Source: JBCCSZ01 sp039199225
Lineage (GTDB): Bacteria > Bacteroidota > Bacteroidia > Chitinophagales > Saprospiraceae
Assembly: GCA_039199225.1 (NCBI GenBank)
Contig: JBCCSZ010000152.1
Span: forward strand, 1-17,811
DNA: 17,811 nt
Direction: 5' to 3'
Positions 1 through 6,772 of this stretch are shown here, in pieces (position 1 is the stretch's first letter; every line of letters starts with the position of its first letter). The notes under the pieces are model-generated. The model worked only from the letters and a program-made list of their open reading frames with translations, had not been told where the DNA came from and did not search any database. The position numbers were made by a program, and so were the translations under genes.

Positions 1-231
1 CTCTGTATCAAAGGTGAGGATGCCATTTTCAACAAGCCAGCCAGGAGGTAGGCTGTCGCCGCCATAGGCACGCCAACCTTCGGCACTGTTGCTGTCCAGT
101 AGAGAAATCCATTGAGGCTCTGGAGCCTGTTCCACTTCTGTTGCTGTGTCATCTGCTTTATCGGTTGCTGTTTCCGTAGTACAAGCAGACAGTAAAGCCA
201 TCAGACAGAAAAGGGGAAAGTATTTTTTCAT
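1..231 (-). CDS. DUF1080-family lipoprotein, N-terminal part (cut by left edge)
   Basis: Reading the minus strand from ATG at 231-229, the frame stays open for 77 codons to the window edge. The product starts MKKYFPLFCLMALLSAC, a classic lipoprotein signal with lipobox LSAC (Cys17). A Thr/Glu/Asp-rich linker follows to about residue 38. Then comes the opening of a DUF1080 fold (3-keto-disaccharide hydrolase, PF06439): WISLLDSNSAEGWRAYGG, then GWLVENGILTF. This matches the LFNGKNLEGW...W.VEDGQL pattern of the next gene. It begins 13 bases after the stop of the upstream DUF1080 gene, so the two are almost certainly one operon. Family members are exported, often surface-lipidated, proteins of Bacteroidota and Planctomycetota linked to glycan or keto-sugar breakdown. 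The substrate cannot be read here. The C-terminal two thirds lie outside the window. Confidence 0.85.
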   Translation of the reverse strand, partial: MKKYFPLFCLMALLSACTTETATDKADDTATEVEQAPEPQWISLLDSNSAEGWRAYGGDSLPPGWLVENGILTFDTE

Positions 232-244
232 GTTATGCTTAAGT

Positions 245-856
245 TTAGATTTTCCGAATTTTGATGTTGCGCCAGCGGACTTTAATGCCTCCGCCGTCGT
301 GAATTTGGAGGGCGATGGCTCCTTTTCCGGCACCAATCTTTTCATCTTCCAACTGAATCATCTGCTCCCCATTCAGCCAGGTGGTAATCTTTGAACCTTC
401 GGCTCGGACCTTCATGCTGTTCCATTCTCCCATCTTGAGTGCCTTATCCTTTTCTGCTTCGGGTTTGATCAGCCAGCCTCTGCCATAAGATTCGTAGATG
501 CCTCCTGTGTGTTTTTGCGGTGGCGCTACTTCTACCTGCCACCCACTGATTTTGGTACCTTCCAGCGTCGAGCGGAAAAATACTCCACTGTTGCCATTGG
601 CATCTTGCTTGAATTCCAGCTCTAGCTCGAAATTGTCGTAAAACTCAGCAGTAGATAGATAACCATAGGCAGCCTTTGGACCACTTTCACAGATGAGCTG
701 GCCATCTTCGACATACCATTTTTCTTCTCCGTGTTCGATCCAACCTTCGAGGTTTTTACCATTGAACAATGCTTTATAATTGGAGGTCTTTTGTGCAGAG
801 CGAGGCGTACACATTTGGAAGAGGAGACAAAGCAGTAACAGGTATTGGAGTTTCAT
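245..856 (-). CDS. DUF1080 / 3-keto-disaccharide hydrolase domain protein, exported
   Basis: A complete 203-residue protein that is almost entirely one DUF1080 domain (PF06439), a concanavalin-like beta sandwich. A hydrophobic leader (MKLQYLLLLCLLFQMC) ends in a weak lipobox with Cys16, so lipidation is likely but not certain. Family landmarks in order: LFNGKNLEGW (about 30-39), the strand pair FELELEF (about 75-81), NGNSGVFFRS (about 87-96), GGIYE (about 118-122), the WN of EWNSMKVRAEG, the TTWLNGEQ strand, and the closing IALQIHDGGGIKVRWRNIKI. The length is normal for a single-domain member. Start ATG at 856-854 fits the leader exactly. It is first in a two-gene minus-strand unit with the partial DUF1080 gene 13 bases downstream. 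The likely role is envelope or periplasmic handling of a sugar derivative; the substrate is unknown. Confidence 0.85.
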   Translation of the reverse strand: MKLQYLLLLCLLFQMCTPRSAQKTSNYKALFNGKNLEGWIEHGEEKWYVEDGQLICESGPKAAYGYLSTAEFYDNFELELEFKQDANGNSGVFFRSTLEGTKISGWQVEVAPPQKHTGGIYESYGRGWLIKPEAEKDKALKMGEWNSMKVRAEGSKITTWLNGEQMIQLEDEKIGAGKGAIALQIHDGGGIKVRWRNIKIRKI

Positions 857-956
857 TGGCTGGTAAAGTTTAAACGCGTGGGTTAATATAGTAAAAAAAC
901 ATTTACTTCCGCATCCAGTACTAAATCTCCGGTATGAGTGATTAGATATTAAAAGG

Positions 957-968
957 TCCTGCGCAGGA
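957..968. repeat. Perfect 12-base palindrome TCCTGCGCAGGA
   Basis: The sequence equals its own reverse complement, with no extension into the flanks. It lies about 100 bases upstream of the start of the DUF1080 gene at 856, where its promoter should be. It could be a dimeric regulator site, or chance: one such palindrome in 18 kb is not very improbable. Confidence 0.3.
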
Positions 969-1035
969 TTAGACTATTGAGTAGGGATTGAAAAATAGGT
1001 CTCTTTTGGCGGTGGTTCTTCTTTTTTCTTATCTA

Positions 1036-1068
1036 CAAGAAAAAAGCAACCGGTAAGACCAGTTGCTT
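1036..1068 (-). terminator. Rho-independent terminator of the bestrophin transcript
   Basis: AAGCAAC (1044-1050) pairs with GTTGCTT (1062-1068), and GGT (1052-1054) with ACC (1058-1060), leaving one C/A mismatch and a three-base loop. Read on the minus strand, the stem runs into a T tract (TTTTTTC, across 1045-1039). It therefore ends transcription coming from the minus-strand genes to its right. It separates that unit from the DUF1080 pair. Confidence 0.65.
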
Positions 1069-1259
1069 CTGTATTAATCTACTTGCTAAATTTTATGTTG
1101 CGGATGGTAGGTCGCTTTTGACTACTTCGACAAGCGAGCCGACCAAGTTTGGACCAAATGGTTTTCAGTTGCCAGAGCAGCTGTAGATGATCGCCATTGG
1201 CACTTGTTTTTACAAAACCTACCATACAAAGATAGGAGTCTCCGACGGAGACGTTTCTC

Positions 1260-1334
1260 ACTATTGTTTCAAAAAGGTAGATGATTGTTCCAAAGTTGAG
1301 GACAATACTGGCAGAGAAGTGGACTATTGTTTCA
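1260..1334. repeat. 12-base direct repeat ACTATTGTTTCA, two copies
   Basis: Identical copies lie at 1260-1271 and 1323-1334, 63 bases apart, just downstream of the bestrophin stop codon. There is no further similarity around them. They may be a local duplication remnant or chance. Confidence 0.35.
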
Positions 1335-1348
1335 TGCTTTGATGGTTA

Positions 1349-2452
1349 CTACATAATAATATCATTTCGCCATTGGTATGCCTTGGGAATATTGGTGTCG
1401 TCGATGAGTTGGCGAATATCGATTTCTATGCCTCTACTCATATTGGTAATGGGAACGTCGTTGGGGCCACCTTCAAAAGGGTTTTCCGTGTTTTCGCCTA
1501 TGAGTTCGATGCAATAGAATACCCAAGCTATTAAGGCGCTGAATGGAATGGACAGCCAGACGAAGTGGTGGCCTATGATATGGGTGATGGTATGAAAAAA
1601 ACCAGCTTCATGGCTATGTCCTTGCATCTCTTGAATGAAAGTTTGACCGATGCTTTCAAATTCGTTCATGATGCCAAAAGGTACAAGAATGATGAAAATC
1701 CAGACAAATAAAAAGTTGAGGGTTGCAAATTGGCGGGGGTAGGGAAAGTTTTTGATGCGCTCGGATTTTCCTTGTAGGGTGTAAAATTCTACCAGCATGT
1801 TTTCCATTTCCATGTGGCGAAAGTCTTCAATATACCCCTGCTGCTTTAGTTGGCGCAAGCGTCGGGATTGAACCCCTAGAAGTTGAGAGGCCCGATTGCC
1901 TTTTGCAAAAATCTCTTGCTTTTCGGCTGGGGATATGTAGGGGTTGATGGCTTCTTCCAGAGGAAGCATATCTTCGGGAATGTCATATGCCTTCCTTCTG
2001 AATTCTACATTTTCCTTCTTGGTTTTCAAGTGATCTTCCCAGGGTTTGGGCTGGCGAAGTTGGTAGCGCAAGGCTGTCAACCACGCTATGTGCCGATGTA
2101 CCAGTTCTTGATGGATGGCTTGCAATTCTTCATCGGGGAGTGGCTTGCTTGCACGATCGTTGGTGATGAAATCTTTTACCATAATCGTCCAGGAACGGGA
2201 TGCGTTGACAATGCCACCCCATATTTTTCGAGCTTCCCACAAGCGGTCATAAGAGGCATTGTTTTTAAAACCGGCGATAAAGGCAACAGCGGTACCCAGC
2301 AGGCCGATGGGCAGCCAGGGTAAATGTAGCCACTTCCAACCCAGTACATCAAAGAGGATGACTGGAATTAAGGATATGAGTAAAAAGATAAAGATGTATC
2401 TGCGAGTCCAAATGAGCATCCCTCTCAAGGGAAAAACACGACGTGTGTACAT
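1349..2452 (-). CDS. Bestrophin-family (UPF0187/YneE-type) ion channel
   Basis: A 367-residue membrane protein of the bacterial bestrophin family, which forms pentameric inner-membrane ion channels (anion- or cation-selective depending on the member). An N-terminal hydrophobic pair (about 18-36 and 47-62) leads into the family hallmark FKNNASYDRLWEARKIWGGI (about 62-81), the counterpart of FRNNTAYDRWWEGRK. A long soluble helical region follows. Two more hydrophobic segments come next (FLFVWIFIILVPFGI and FVWLSIPFSALIAWVFYC), and then the conserved C-terminal segment ENPFEGGPNDVPITNMSRGI plus EIDIRQLI. Length is somewhat above the usual 280-330, mostly in the soluble middle. Start ATG at 2452 is followed directly by the positively charged MYTRRVFPLRG typical of the family. 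It is 67 bases downstream of the response regulator gene in the same direction with no terminator seen between, so it may be its operon partner. Selectivity cannot be called. Confidence 0.88.
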   Translation of the reverse strand: MYTRRVFPLRGMLIWTRRYIFIFLLISLIPVILFDVLGWKWLHLPWLPIGLLGTAVAFIAGFKNNASYDRLWEARKIWGGIVNASRSWTIMVKDFITNDRASKPLPDEELQAIHQELVHRHIAWLTALRYQLRQPKPWEDHLKTKKENVEFRRKAYDIPEDMLPLEEAINPYISPAEKQEIFAKGNRASQLLGVQSRRLRQLKQQGYIEDFRHMEMENMLVEFYTLQGKSERIKNFPYPRQFATLNFLFVWIFIILVPFGIMNEFESIGQTFIQEMQGHSHEAGFFHTITHIIGHHFVWLSIPFSALIAWVFYCIELIGENTENPFEGGPNDVPITNMSRGIEIDIRQLIDDTNIPKAYQWRNDIIM

Positions 2453-2519
2453 AGAGCGAAGGGTTAAGTGTAACCAAAACTAATGAAATTATGGAAAATT
2501 TCCCCTCTTTATCTACGCA

Positions 2520-3263
2520 TCAAATGATGCCCTTTTGCTGTACCATATTCATAAATGCTTCCCTCATTCGTTTGCTGATGATCAGGCGGTGCTGGTCGAT
2601 GACTACCACATTGCCATCTATTTCCACAATTTGGTTGATGTTGATGATATGGGATCGATGGATGCGGATGAAATCTTCGGAAGGCAGTAAATTTTCCATG
2701 AAGCTGGTGGTCTGTAAGGCCAGAACGACATCGTCCTTGGTGTAGAGTTTGACATATTCGCCGTAGCTTTCGATGAAAAGAATTTGCACATATTCGACTT
2801 TGACCATCTTGCGATTGGTCTTCACGAAAAAGTAGTCTGTTTGGCTAACTTTTGGTGTGGCTGGCGAATCTTCTTTTTCCATTTGGGACAGTGCCAGCTT
2901 TTTGAATCGAATCAATTCGATGGTCTTGTCGATGGCCTTGCAAAAGCGTTGGAAAGAAATGGGTTTTACCAGGTAGTCGGCAATGTCCAGCTCAAAGCCT
3001 TCCAGCGCATATTCGGAGTAGGCTGTAGTGAAGATGGTGGTCGGTGGATGTTTGAGCGTCCGGAGCAAATCGATACCCGTTAAATCATCCATTTGGATAT
3101 CTGTTAATAAAATGTCGATGGACTTTTCGTGGATGAGCTTTTTAGCATCGAGGGCATTGTTTAGAACACCAACGACCTCTAAGTCTTCGATTTTATGGGC
3201 ATAACTGGCAATTAAGTCTCTGGCCGGTTCTTCATCATCTACAATCAGCACCGTGTATTTCAT
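2520..3263 (-). CDS. LytTR-type DNA-binding response regulator
   Basis: A 247-residue two-domain regulator of the AlgR/LytR class. The receiver domain spans about residues 3-120, with acidic pair D9-D10, phospho-acceptor D55 in ILLTDIQM, the Thr of FTTAYSEYALEGF and K100 in DYLVKPISF. A linker rich in charged residues follows (about 122-140). A LytTR domain then runs about 141-240: YFFVKTNRKMVKV, ILFIESYGEYVKLYT, FIRIHRSHIININQI. Such proteins bind DNA as beta-strand dimers and act at paired direct repeats. The gene begins 6 bases after the stop of the LytS-type kinase gene, so the pair is co-transcribed and forms one phosphorelay. Targets are not visible, though the bestrophin gene immediately downstream and the gene diverging from the kinase are natural candidates. 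Confidence 0.93.
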   Translation of the reverse strand: MKYTVLIVDDEEPARDLIASYAHKIEDLEVVGVLNNALDAKKLIHEKSIDILLTDIQMDDLTGIDLLRTLKHPPTTIFTTAYSEYALEGFELDIADYLVKPISFQRFCKAIDKTIELIRFKKLALSQMEKEDSPATPKVSQTDYFFVKTNRKMVKVEYVQILFIESYGEYVKLYTKDDVVLALQTTSFMENLLPSEDFIRIHRSHIININQIVEIDGNVVVIDQHRLIISKRMREAFMNMVQQKGII

Positions 3264-3269
3264 GTCTTA

Positions 3270-4301
3270 CTATTTTCTTTTTAAAGGTATGCTCAGCTTG
3301 AGTTGATATTCGTTCTCCATTTTTTGTTCTTCCAGTGAATGCGTCCCAGGATATTGAAGCTCTAGTCGCTTTCGACTATTTTCCAATCCGACACCCTGGT
3401 ATTTTGTCGGGAGTATTGTTTTTCTTTTGGTCGAATTAGCGATATTCAGTAAACACTGATTGTTGCTATCGATGGATATTGTCACTTTGATAAAGCCATT
3501 GGGATTGCTCACCACATCGCTGTGCTTGCAAGCATTTTCTACGAAGTTTACAATAATCAAAGGGGCAATTAAATGATAGGACTTGACGCCCTCGACGACC
3601 AGCTGAATATTTCGCTGTTCAGAATTTTTCATCTTCTGAATTTCCAGTAAGTTCTCCACTGCACGTATCTCCTTGGGCAGCTCAACGATGTCTTCGCCAC
3701 AGTCGTAAACCATAAACCGCAGAATGGAAGACAGGCGTTCCAACATGGGGGCTGTTTTGGGATTGTTGGTCTGGGCATAGGAGTAAATATTGTTCAGGGT
3801 ATTGAACAAAAAGTGTGGATTAATTTGTGACTTTAGGAAGTTGAGTTCGGCTTGGAGCTTTTCATTTCTCAATAAGTTTTCTGTCTGAATATTTCGGTAC
3901 CAGGCTTCGACAAAGTAGTAGAGGCTAGAACCTGCAAAAATGATGGTAATCAAAACACAGTAGTAAATAAAGTTAGAGATGAAATCCCATCCTTCTTCAT
4001 AATCGTAGGCATATGGCAACAGTAAAAAAACAACGTATATGAGCGTGGAAACGCAGATGATGAGTACAGTCGTAAGCGAGAAATACAACACCCGCCGGCC
4101 ACTGTTCAAGATGGGCAGTAACTTAAAATAGTGGAAGTAAGTCGATGTGATGATACAGCTTAGGATGCTCAAAGAGTAGAGTACAGCATTCAGGGTGCTC
4201 GTATAATCGAGCTCTTCCATGAAGTAGATAAGAAATAGAAGCGTCCAGCCGCCTATCTGTCCAAGTAAACTGTATTTTTTGAATTTCGACTGCTTCATCA
4301 T
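3270..4301 (-). CDS. LytS/YehU-type sensor histidine kinase
   Basis: An inner-membrane kinase with four hydrophobic helices in its first 135 residues and no large periplasmic sensor, followed by a short coiled coil (about 135-157). The His_kinase domain (PF06580) comes next: FLKSQINPHFLFNTLNNIYS, with phospho-acceptor His163 when counted from the ATG used here. The HATPase module shows the N box LIIVNFVENACKHSD (Asn256) and the late G box GVGLENSRKRLEL. The open frame could begin at a TTG (4313), but ATG-ATG at 4301-4296, directly before KQSKFKKYS, is the better start and gives 343 residues. Its partner is the LytTR regulator 6 bases downstream. This family pairs almost always with LytTR regulators. 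The ligand is unknown, and the lack of an extracytoplasmic domain suggests membrane-state or small-molecule sensing. Confidence 0.92.
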   Translation of the reverse strand: MMKQSKFKKYSLLGQIGGWTLLFLIYFMEELDYTSTLNAVLYSLSILSCIITSTYFHYFKLLPILNSGRRVLYFSLTTVLIICVSTLIYVVFLLLPYAYDYEEGWDFISNFIYYCVLITIIFAGSSLYYFVEAWYRNIQTENLLRNEKLQAELNFLKSQINPHFLFNTLNNIYSYAQTNNPKTAPMLERLSSILRFMVYDCGEDIVELPKEIRAVENLLEIQKMKNSEQRNIQLVVEGVKSYHLIAPLIIVNFVENACKHSDVVSNPNGFIKVTISIDSNNQCLLNIANSTKRKTILPTKYQGVGLENSRKRLELQYPGTHSLEEQKMENEYQLKLSIPLKRK

Positions 4302-4524
4302 CCAAGAATACAAAGAATTCTATCAAAAAGGAATAATTTTCAATGGACGACCCAGATACTCCTTTGAGCGGACGGATTGGCCAGCTGAGCGTTTTGAAGA
4401 GGGTCCTCCTGACCGCTTATCGGACAATGTGCTTCGTTCGTATGAATCCTGTACCCGCTGAATGATTAAAACTTTTTCTGACCGCACTTTGATGTAGTAT
4501 TGTGTCTATCAACTTCTATAGACT

Positions 4525-5115
4525 ATGAAAAATTTACTGTTGTTTGCGGTTTTATCTCTCATCGGCACTGCCCTTCAGGCGCAAGAGCGGCCTGCCAAGT
4601 ATCCCATTTCGCTTTCCTATTTCAGCCATGCAGTCATACATCCTGGGATGAAGGTGGGAACTCAGGTGGATTTCAAGCAATGGGCCACAGAAAAGGAGGG
4701 TAAGAAAGCGACCTTTACCAAAACAAAATCACTCTTCGTTTCCCCCCAGATCGGCTTTTTCTATTTGCCTGGTCATCGCACTAATTTTCTATTCAATGCC
4801 GAAGTGGGCTACAATCGATGGAAAAGCAAGCGCAATACTTTTTCCGCCTGGTCGATCGGTCTGGGGTACCTATTACAGTCTCAGGTCAATACCCTGTCTG
4901 TCAACCTAGGAGATGGAAGCATTGGGAATGAAAACCGCGAATGGGGCAGCTACTTTCTGCCCAGTCTGAACTATGCGTTTGGGAGAAGAATCAGCCGAAG
5001 ACTGGATTGGTTCTCCAAATTGTCCTATGGCGTGCAACTCTCGAGCAACCGAGGCGCTTCCTCTATGGCTTTTGCGGACTTGGGCATTAGATACTATCTG
5101 ACGACCAACAAATGA
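4525..5115 (+). CDS. Exported beta-barrel-like protein of unknown function
   Basis: A 196-residue protein I do not recognise. A clean signal peptide (MKNLLLFAVLSLIGTALQAQ) predicts cleavage after ALQA. The mature part is made of alternating amphipathic strands ending in aromatics, such as SLFVSPQIGFFYL, TNFLFNAEVGYNRW, AWSIGLGYLLQSQV, YFLPSLNYAFG and SSMAFADLGIRYYL. That looks like a small outer-membrane barrel of 8-10 strands. It lacks a terminal Phe but ends in the IRYYLTTNK type common in Bacteroidota barrels. It diverges from the kinase gene across about 220 bases. A TAGTATTG at 4495-4502 resembles the Bacteroidota -7 element TAnnTTTG with one mismatch, giving a short leader. The amine oxidase gene follows after 42 bases, probably co-transcribed. 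Confidence 0.7.
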   Translation: MKNLLLFAVLSLIGTALQAQERPAKYPISLSYFSHAVIHPGMKVGTQVDFKQWATEKEGKKATFTKTKSLFVSPQIGFFYLPGHRTNFLFNAEVGYNRWKSKRNTFSAWSIGLGYLLQSQVNTLSVNLGDGSIGNENREWGSYFLPSLNYAFGRRISRRLDWFSKLSYGVQLSSNRGASSMAFADLGIRYYLTTNK

Positions 5116-5157
5116 AAAGTTCCGAATCCTATTTGTAAAAATCAAACAGCCTAAAAA

Positions 5158-6348
5158 ATGACTAGAAAAGAATTTCTCAGGACTTTGGCAACCCTTGGAA
5201 TTGCAGCTCCGCTTGTTACAACGCTCGCTGCTTCCTGCAACGAAAAAGATGAAACCTTACAAGGCTTGGATGTCGACTACAAAGGCAAGGTATTGATTAT
5301 TGGTGCAGGAGCTGCCGGCATGACTGCAGGCTATCTGCTGAACCGCTTTGGGGTAGATTTTCAGATCATTGAAGCTTCTGCCGTTTTTGGTGGGCGGATT
5401 AAAAGGCTCGATGGTTTTGCTGATTTTCCGATTGATTTGGGAGGAGAGTGGATTCATACCGACCCGGCCGTTCTGTCTCGAATGCTGGATGATTCCGCTC
5501 AGCAGGCCAAGGTTGATTTGGTTACCTACAACCCACAGACTGTCTCAGTTTGGCGAAACGGGAAATTGAGAAAACGCAACATCACCCGTCATTTCTACAG
5601 TGAATACAAATTCAAAAGCACGACTTGGTATGGGTTTTTTGAACGCTTCATTGTGCCTTCCATCCAAGATCGAATCATTTACAACAGTCCGGTGCGCTCC
5701 ATAGATTATTCCAGTGATCGAGTGGTGGTAAAAGATCGGAATGACAATACCTATGAGGCCGATAAGGTACTCGTTACCGTTCCAGTGAGCATTTTGAAGA
5801 ACAGCGATATTACCTTCGAGCCAGCTTTGCCAACAGAAAAAGTAGAAGCGCTCGACTCTATTTATTTTCCACCTATCCTGAAGGCATTTTTCGAGTTTTC
5901 AGAAAGGTTTTATCCAGACCTTTTGGTAATGGATGATTTGCTGACGCGAAATGAGATGTTTTACGATGCCGCCTTCAGAAAAGAGGCCAAAAGCCATGTT
6001 TTGGGGCTGTTTGTCATTGATGATCCCGCTCAAACTTATGTGGATTTAGGGACCGATCAAGCCATCATTCAATCAGCTCTTGCCAAGCTCGACGAAGTAT
6101 TCGATGGAAAAGCCTCGCAGTTCTATGTCAAAGGGGCTGTACAAAATTGGACGACAGAGCCATTCATTCAGGGTTCTTATTCGCATTTTGAAGAAAATAT
6201 ATCCAACACCATCCGGACGCTGATCGAACCGTTGAACGACAAGGTCTACTTTGCTGGTGAGGCGATGAATCTCAATGGAGACACCTCTACGGTACACGGC
6301 GCCAGCGAGTCGGCCTACTTGATGATCCGTCGGATGTTGCAATTGTAG
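5158..6348 (+). CDS. Exported FAD-dependent amine oxidase family protein
   Basis: A 396-residue flavoprotein of the flavin-containing amine oxidase family (PF01593). A leader MTRKEFLRTLATLGIAAPLV resembles a Tat signal with RK in place of RR, and ends near LAASC (Cys27), a possible lipobox. The Rossmann ADP-binding motif is GAGAAG (49-54), with ribose-binding acid E72 and GGRI (78-81). The family's GGEWIH segment is at about 95-100. The second FAD motif is YFAGEAMNLNGDTSTVHGA near residue 364 onward. The length is slightly short for monoamine oxidases (usually 430-500). Likely chemistry is oxidation of an amine, amino acid or related substrate in the periplasm, releasing peroxide. The substrate is not readable. 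It follows the barrel-like gene by 42 bases. Confidence 0.85.
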   Translation: MTRKEFLRTLATLGIAAPLVTTLAASCNEKDETLQGLDVDYKGKVLIIGAGAAGMTAGYLLNRFGVDFQIIEASAVFGGRIKRLDGFADFPIDLGGEWIHTDPAVLSRMLDDSAQQAKVDLVTYNPQTVSVWRNGKLRKRNITRHFYSEYKFKSTTWYGFFERFIVPSIQDRIIYNSPVRSIDYSSDRVVVKDRNDNTYEADKVLVTVPVSILKNSDITFEPALPTEKVEALDSIYFPPILKAFFEFSERFYPDLLVMDDLLTRNEMFYDAAFRKEAKSHVLGLFVIDDPAQTYVDLGTDQAIIQSALAKLDEVFDGKASQFYVKGAVQNWTTEPFIQGSYSHFEENISNTIRTLIEPLNDKVYFAGEAMNLNGDTSTVHGASESAYLMIRRMLQL

Positions 6349-6402
6349 GACAATCGGGCCGGTAGGGTGCTTCCTTGATGGCAGCGGCTAATGGAAAAAA
6401 CA

Positions 6403-6429
6403 GCCTGGGAAGTGAATAACTCCCAAGGC
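6403..6429 (+). terminator. Candidate terminator hairpin after the amine oxidase gene
   Basis: GCCTGGGA (6403-6410) pairs with TCCCAAGGC (6421-6429) through an eight-base stem with one bulged A and a ten-base loop. A CGTCTCTTTT tail follows on the plus strand. On the minus strand the flank is also T-rich, so it could act in both directions. It lies about 55 bases past the oxidase stop codon. The tail is weak. Confidence 0.4.
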
Positions 6430-6509
6430 CGTCTCTTTTGAAAGTAGGTTGTACTAGATCACCATGATCGAAAGATGATGCCAGCTTTTTCTTAGATTTG
6501 GAAAAATGG

Positions 6510-6527
6510 CCCTGTCCGATGACAGGG
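6510..6527. repeat. Perfect 7-bp hairpin CCCTGTC-CGAT-GACAGGG
   Basis: A perfect GC-rich stem with a four-base loop. There is no T run on the plus side. On the minus strand the stem is followed by CCATTTTTCC. No minus-strand gene needs it, so it may be an mRNA leader structure of the 6773 gene or a spacer hairpin. Confidence 0.45.
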
Positions 6528-6772
6528 TAAAATGCAGCCCTTTGCGCTGTGATTTCCAAATATTTTGATGAAAGTGACTCCCTCGTTTCTGTCAATTGCC
6601 GAGCAATATTATTCGATCGAAGTACGACAGCTTTGCTCAAAGCATTGTATTTTGCAGATTGATTGACTGTAAGCTCAAATTGTGCGCCTCCTTTCGTGCC
6701 AGACAGGCATTTACGGGCAGCGTTCAACACTTTACAACTGGTCTTGCAGCGCTAAAGAAAAATCTGATAACA

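Larger units (their letters stand above)
857..1348. other. Gene-poor stretch between bestrophin and DUF1080 genes
   Basis: It holds the minus-strand terminator at 1036-1068, a 12-base palindrome at 957-968, a 12-base direct repeat (1260-1271 and 1323-1334) and presumably the promoter of the DUF1080 pair in 857-1035. A 60-codon minus-strand frame (1261-1079, GTG start) ends in IRNIKFSK, reminiscent of the WRNIKIRKI end of the neighbouring DUF1080 protein. It has no signal peptide, no convincing start and no clear fold. I regard it as non-coding or as a possible gene remnant. Confidence 0.5.
6349..6772. other. Intergenic region between amine oxidase and secreted dehydrogenase genes
   Basis: 424 bases without a credible gene. 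It contains two hairpins (6403-6429 and 6510-6527). The reading frame of the next gene extends back to 6596, but that extension has no signal-peptide character and biased composition. The promoter of the 6773 gene should lie here, though I cannot point to a convincing -33/-7 pair. Confidence 0.6.

Noticed and set aside
4279..4461. 60-residue plus-strand frame between the divergent kinase and barrel genes
   Set aside because: It overlaps the kinase start antisense, has no leader or domain, and occupies what should be a divergent promoter region.
6596..6772. Upstream extension of the secreted dehydrogenase gene
   Set aside because: The extension has no signal peptide or domain, while ATG at 6773 opens a perfect signal peptide.
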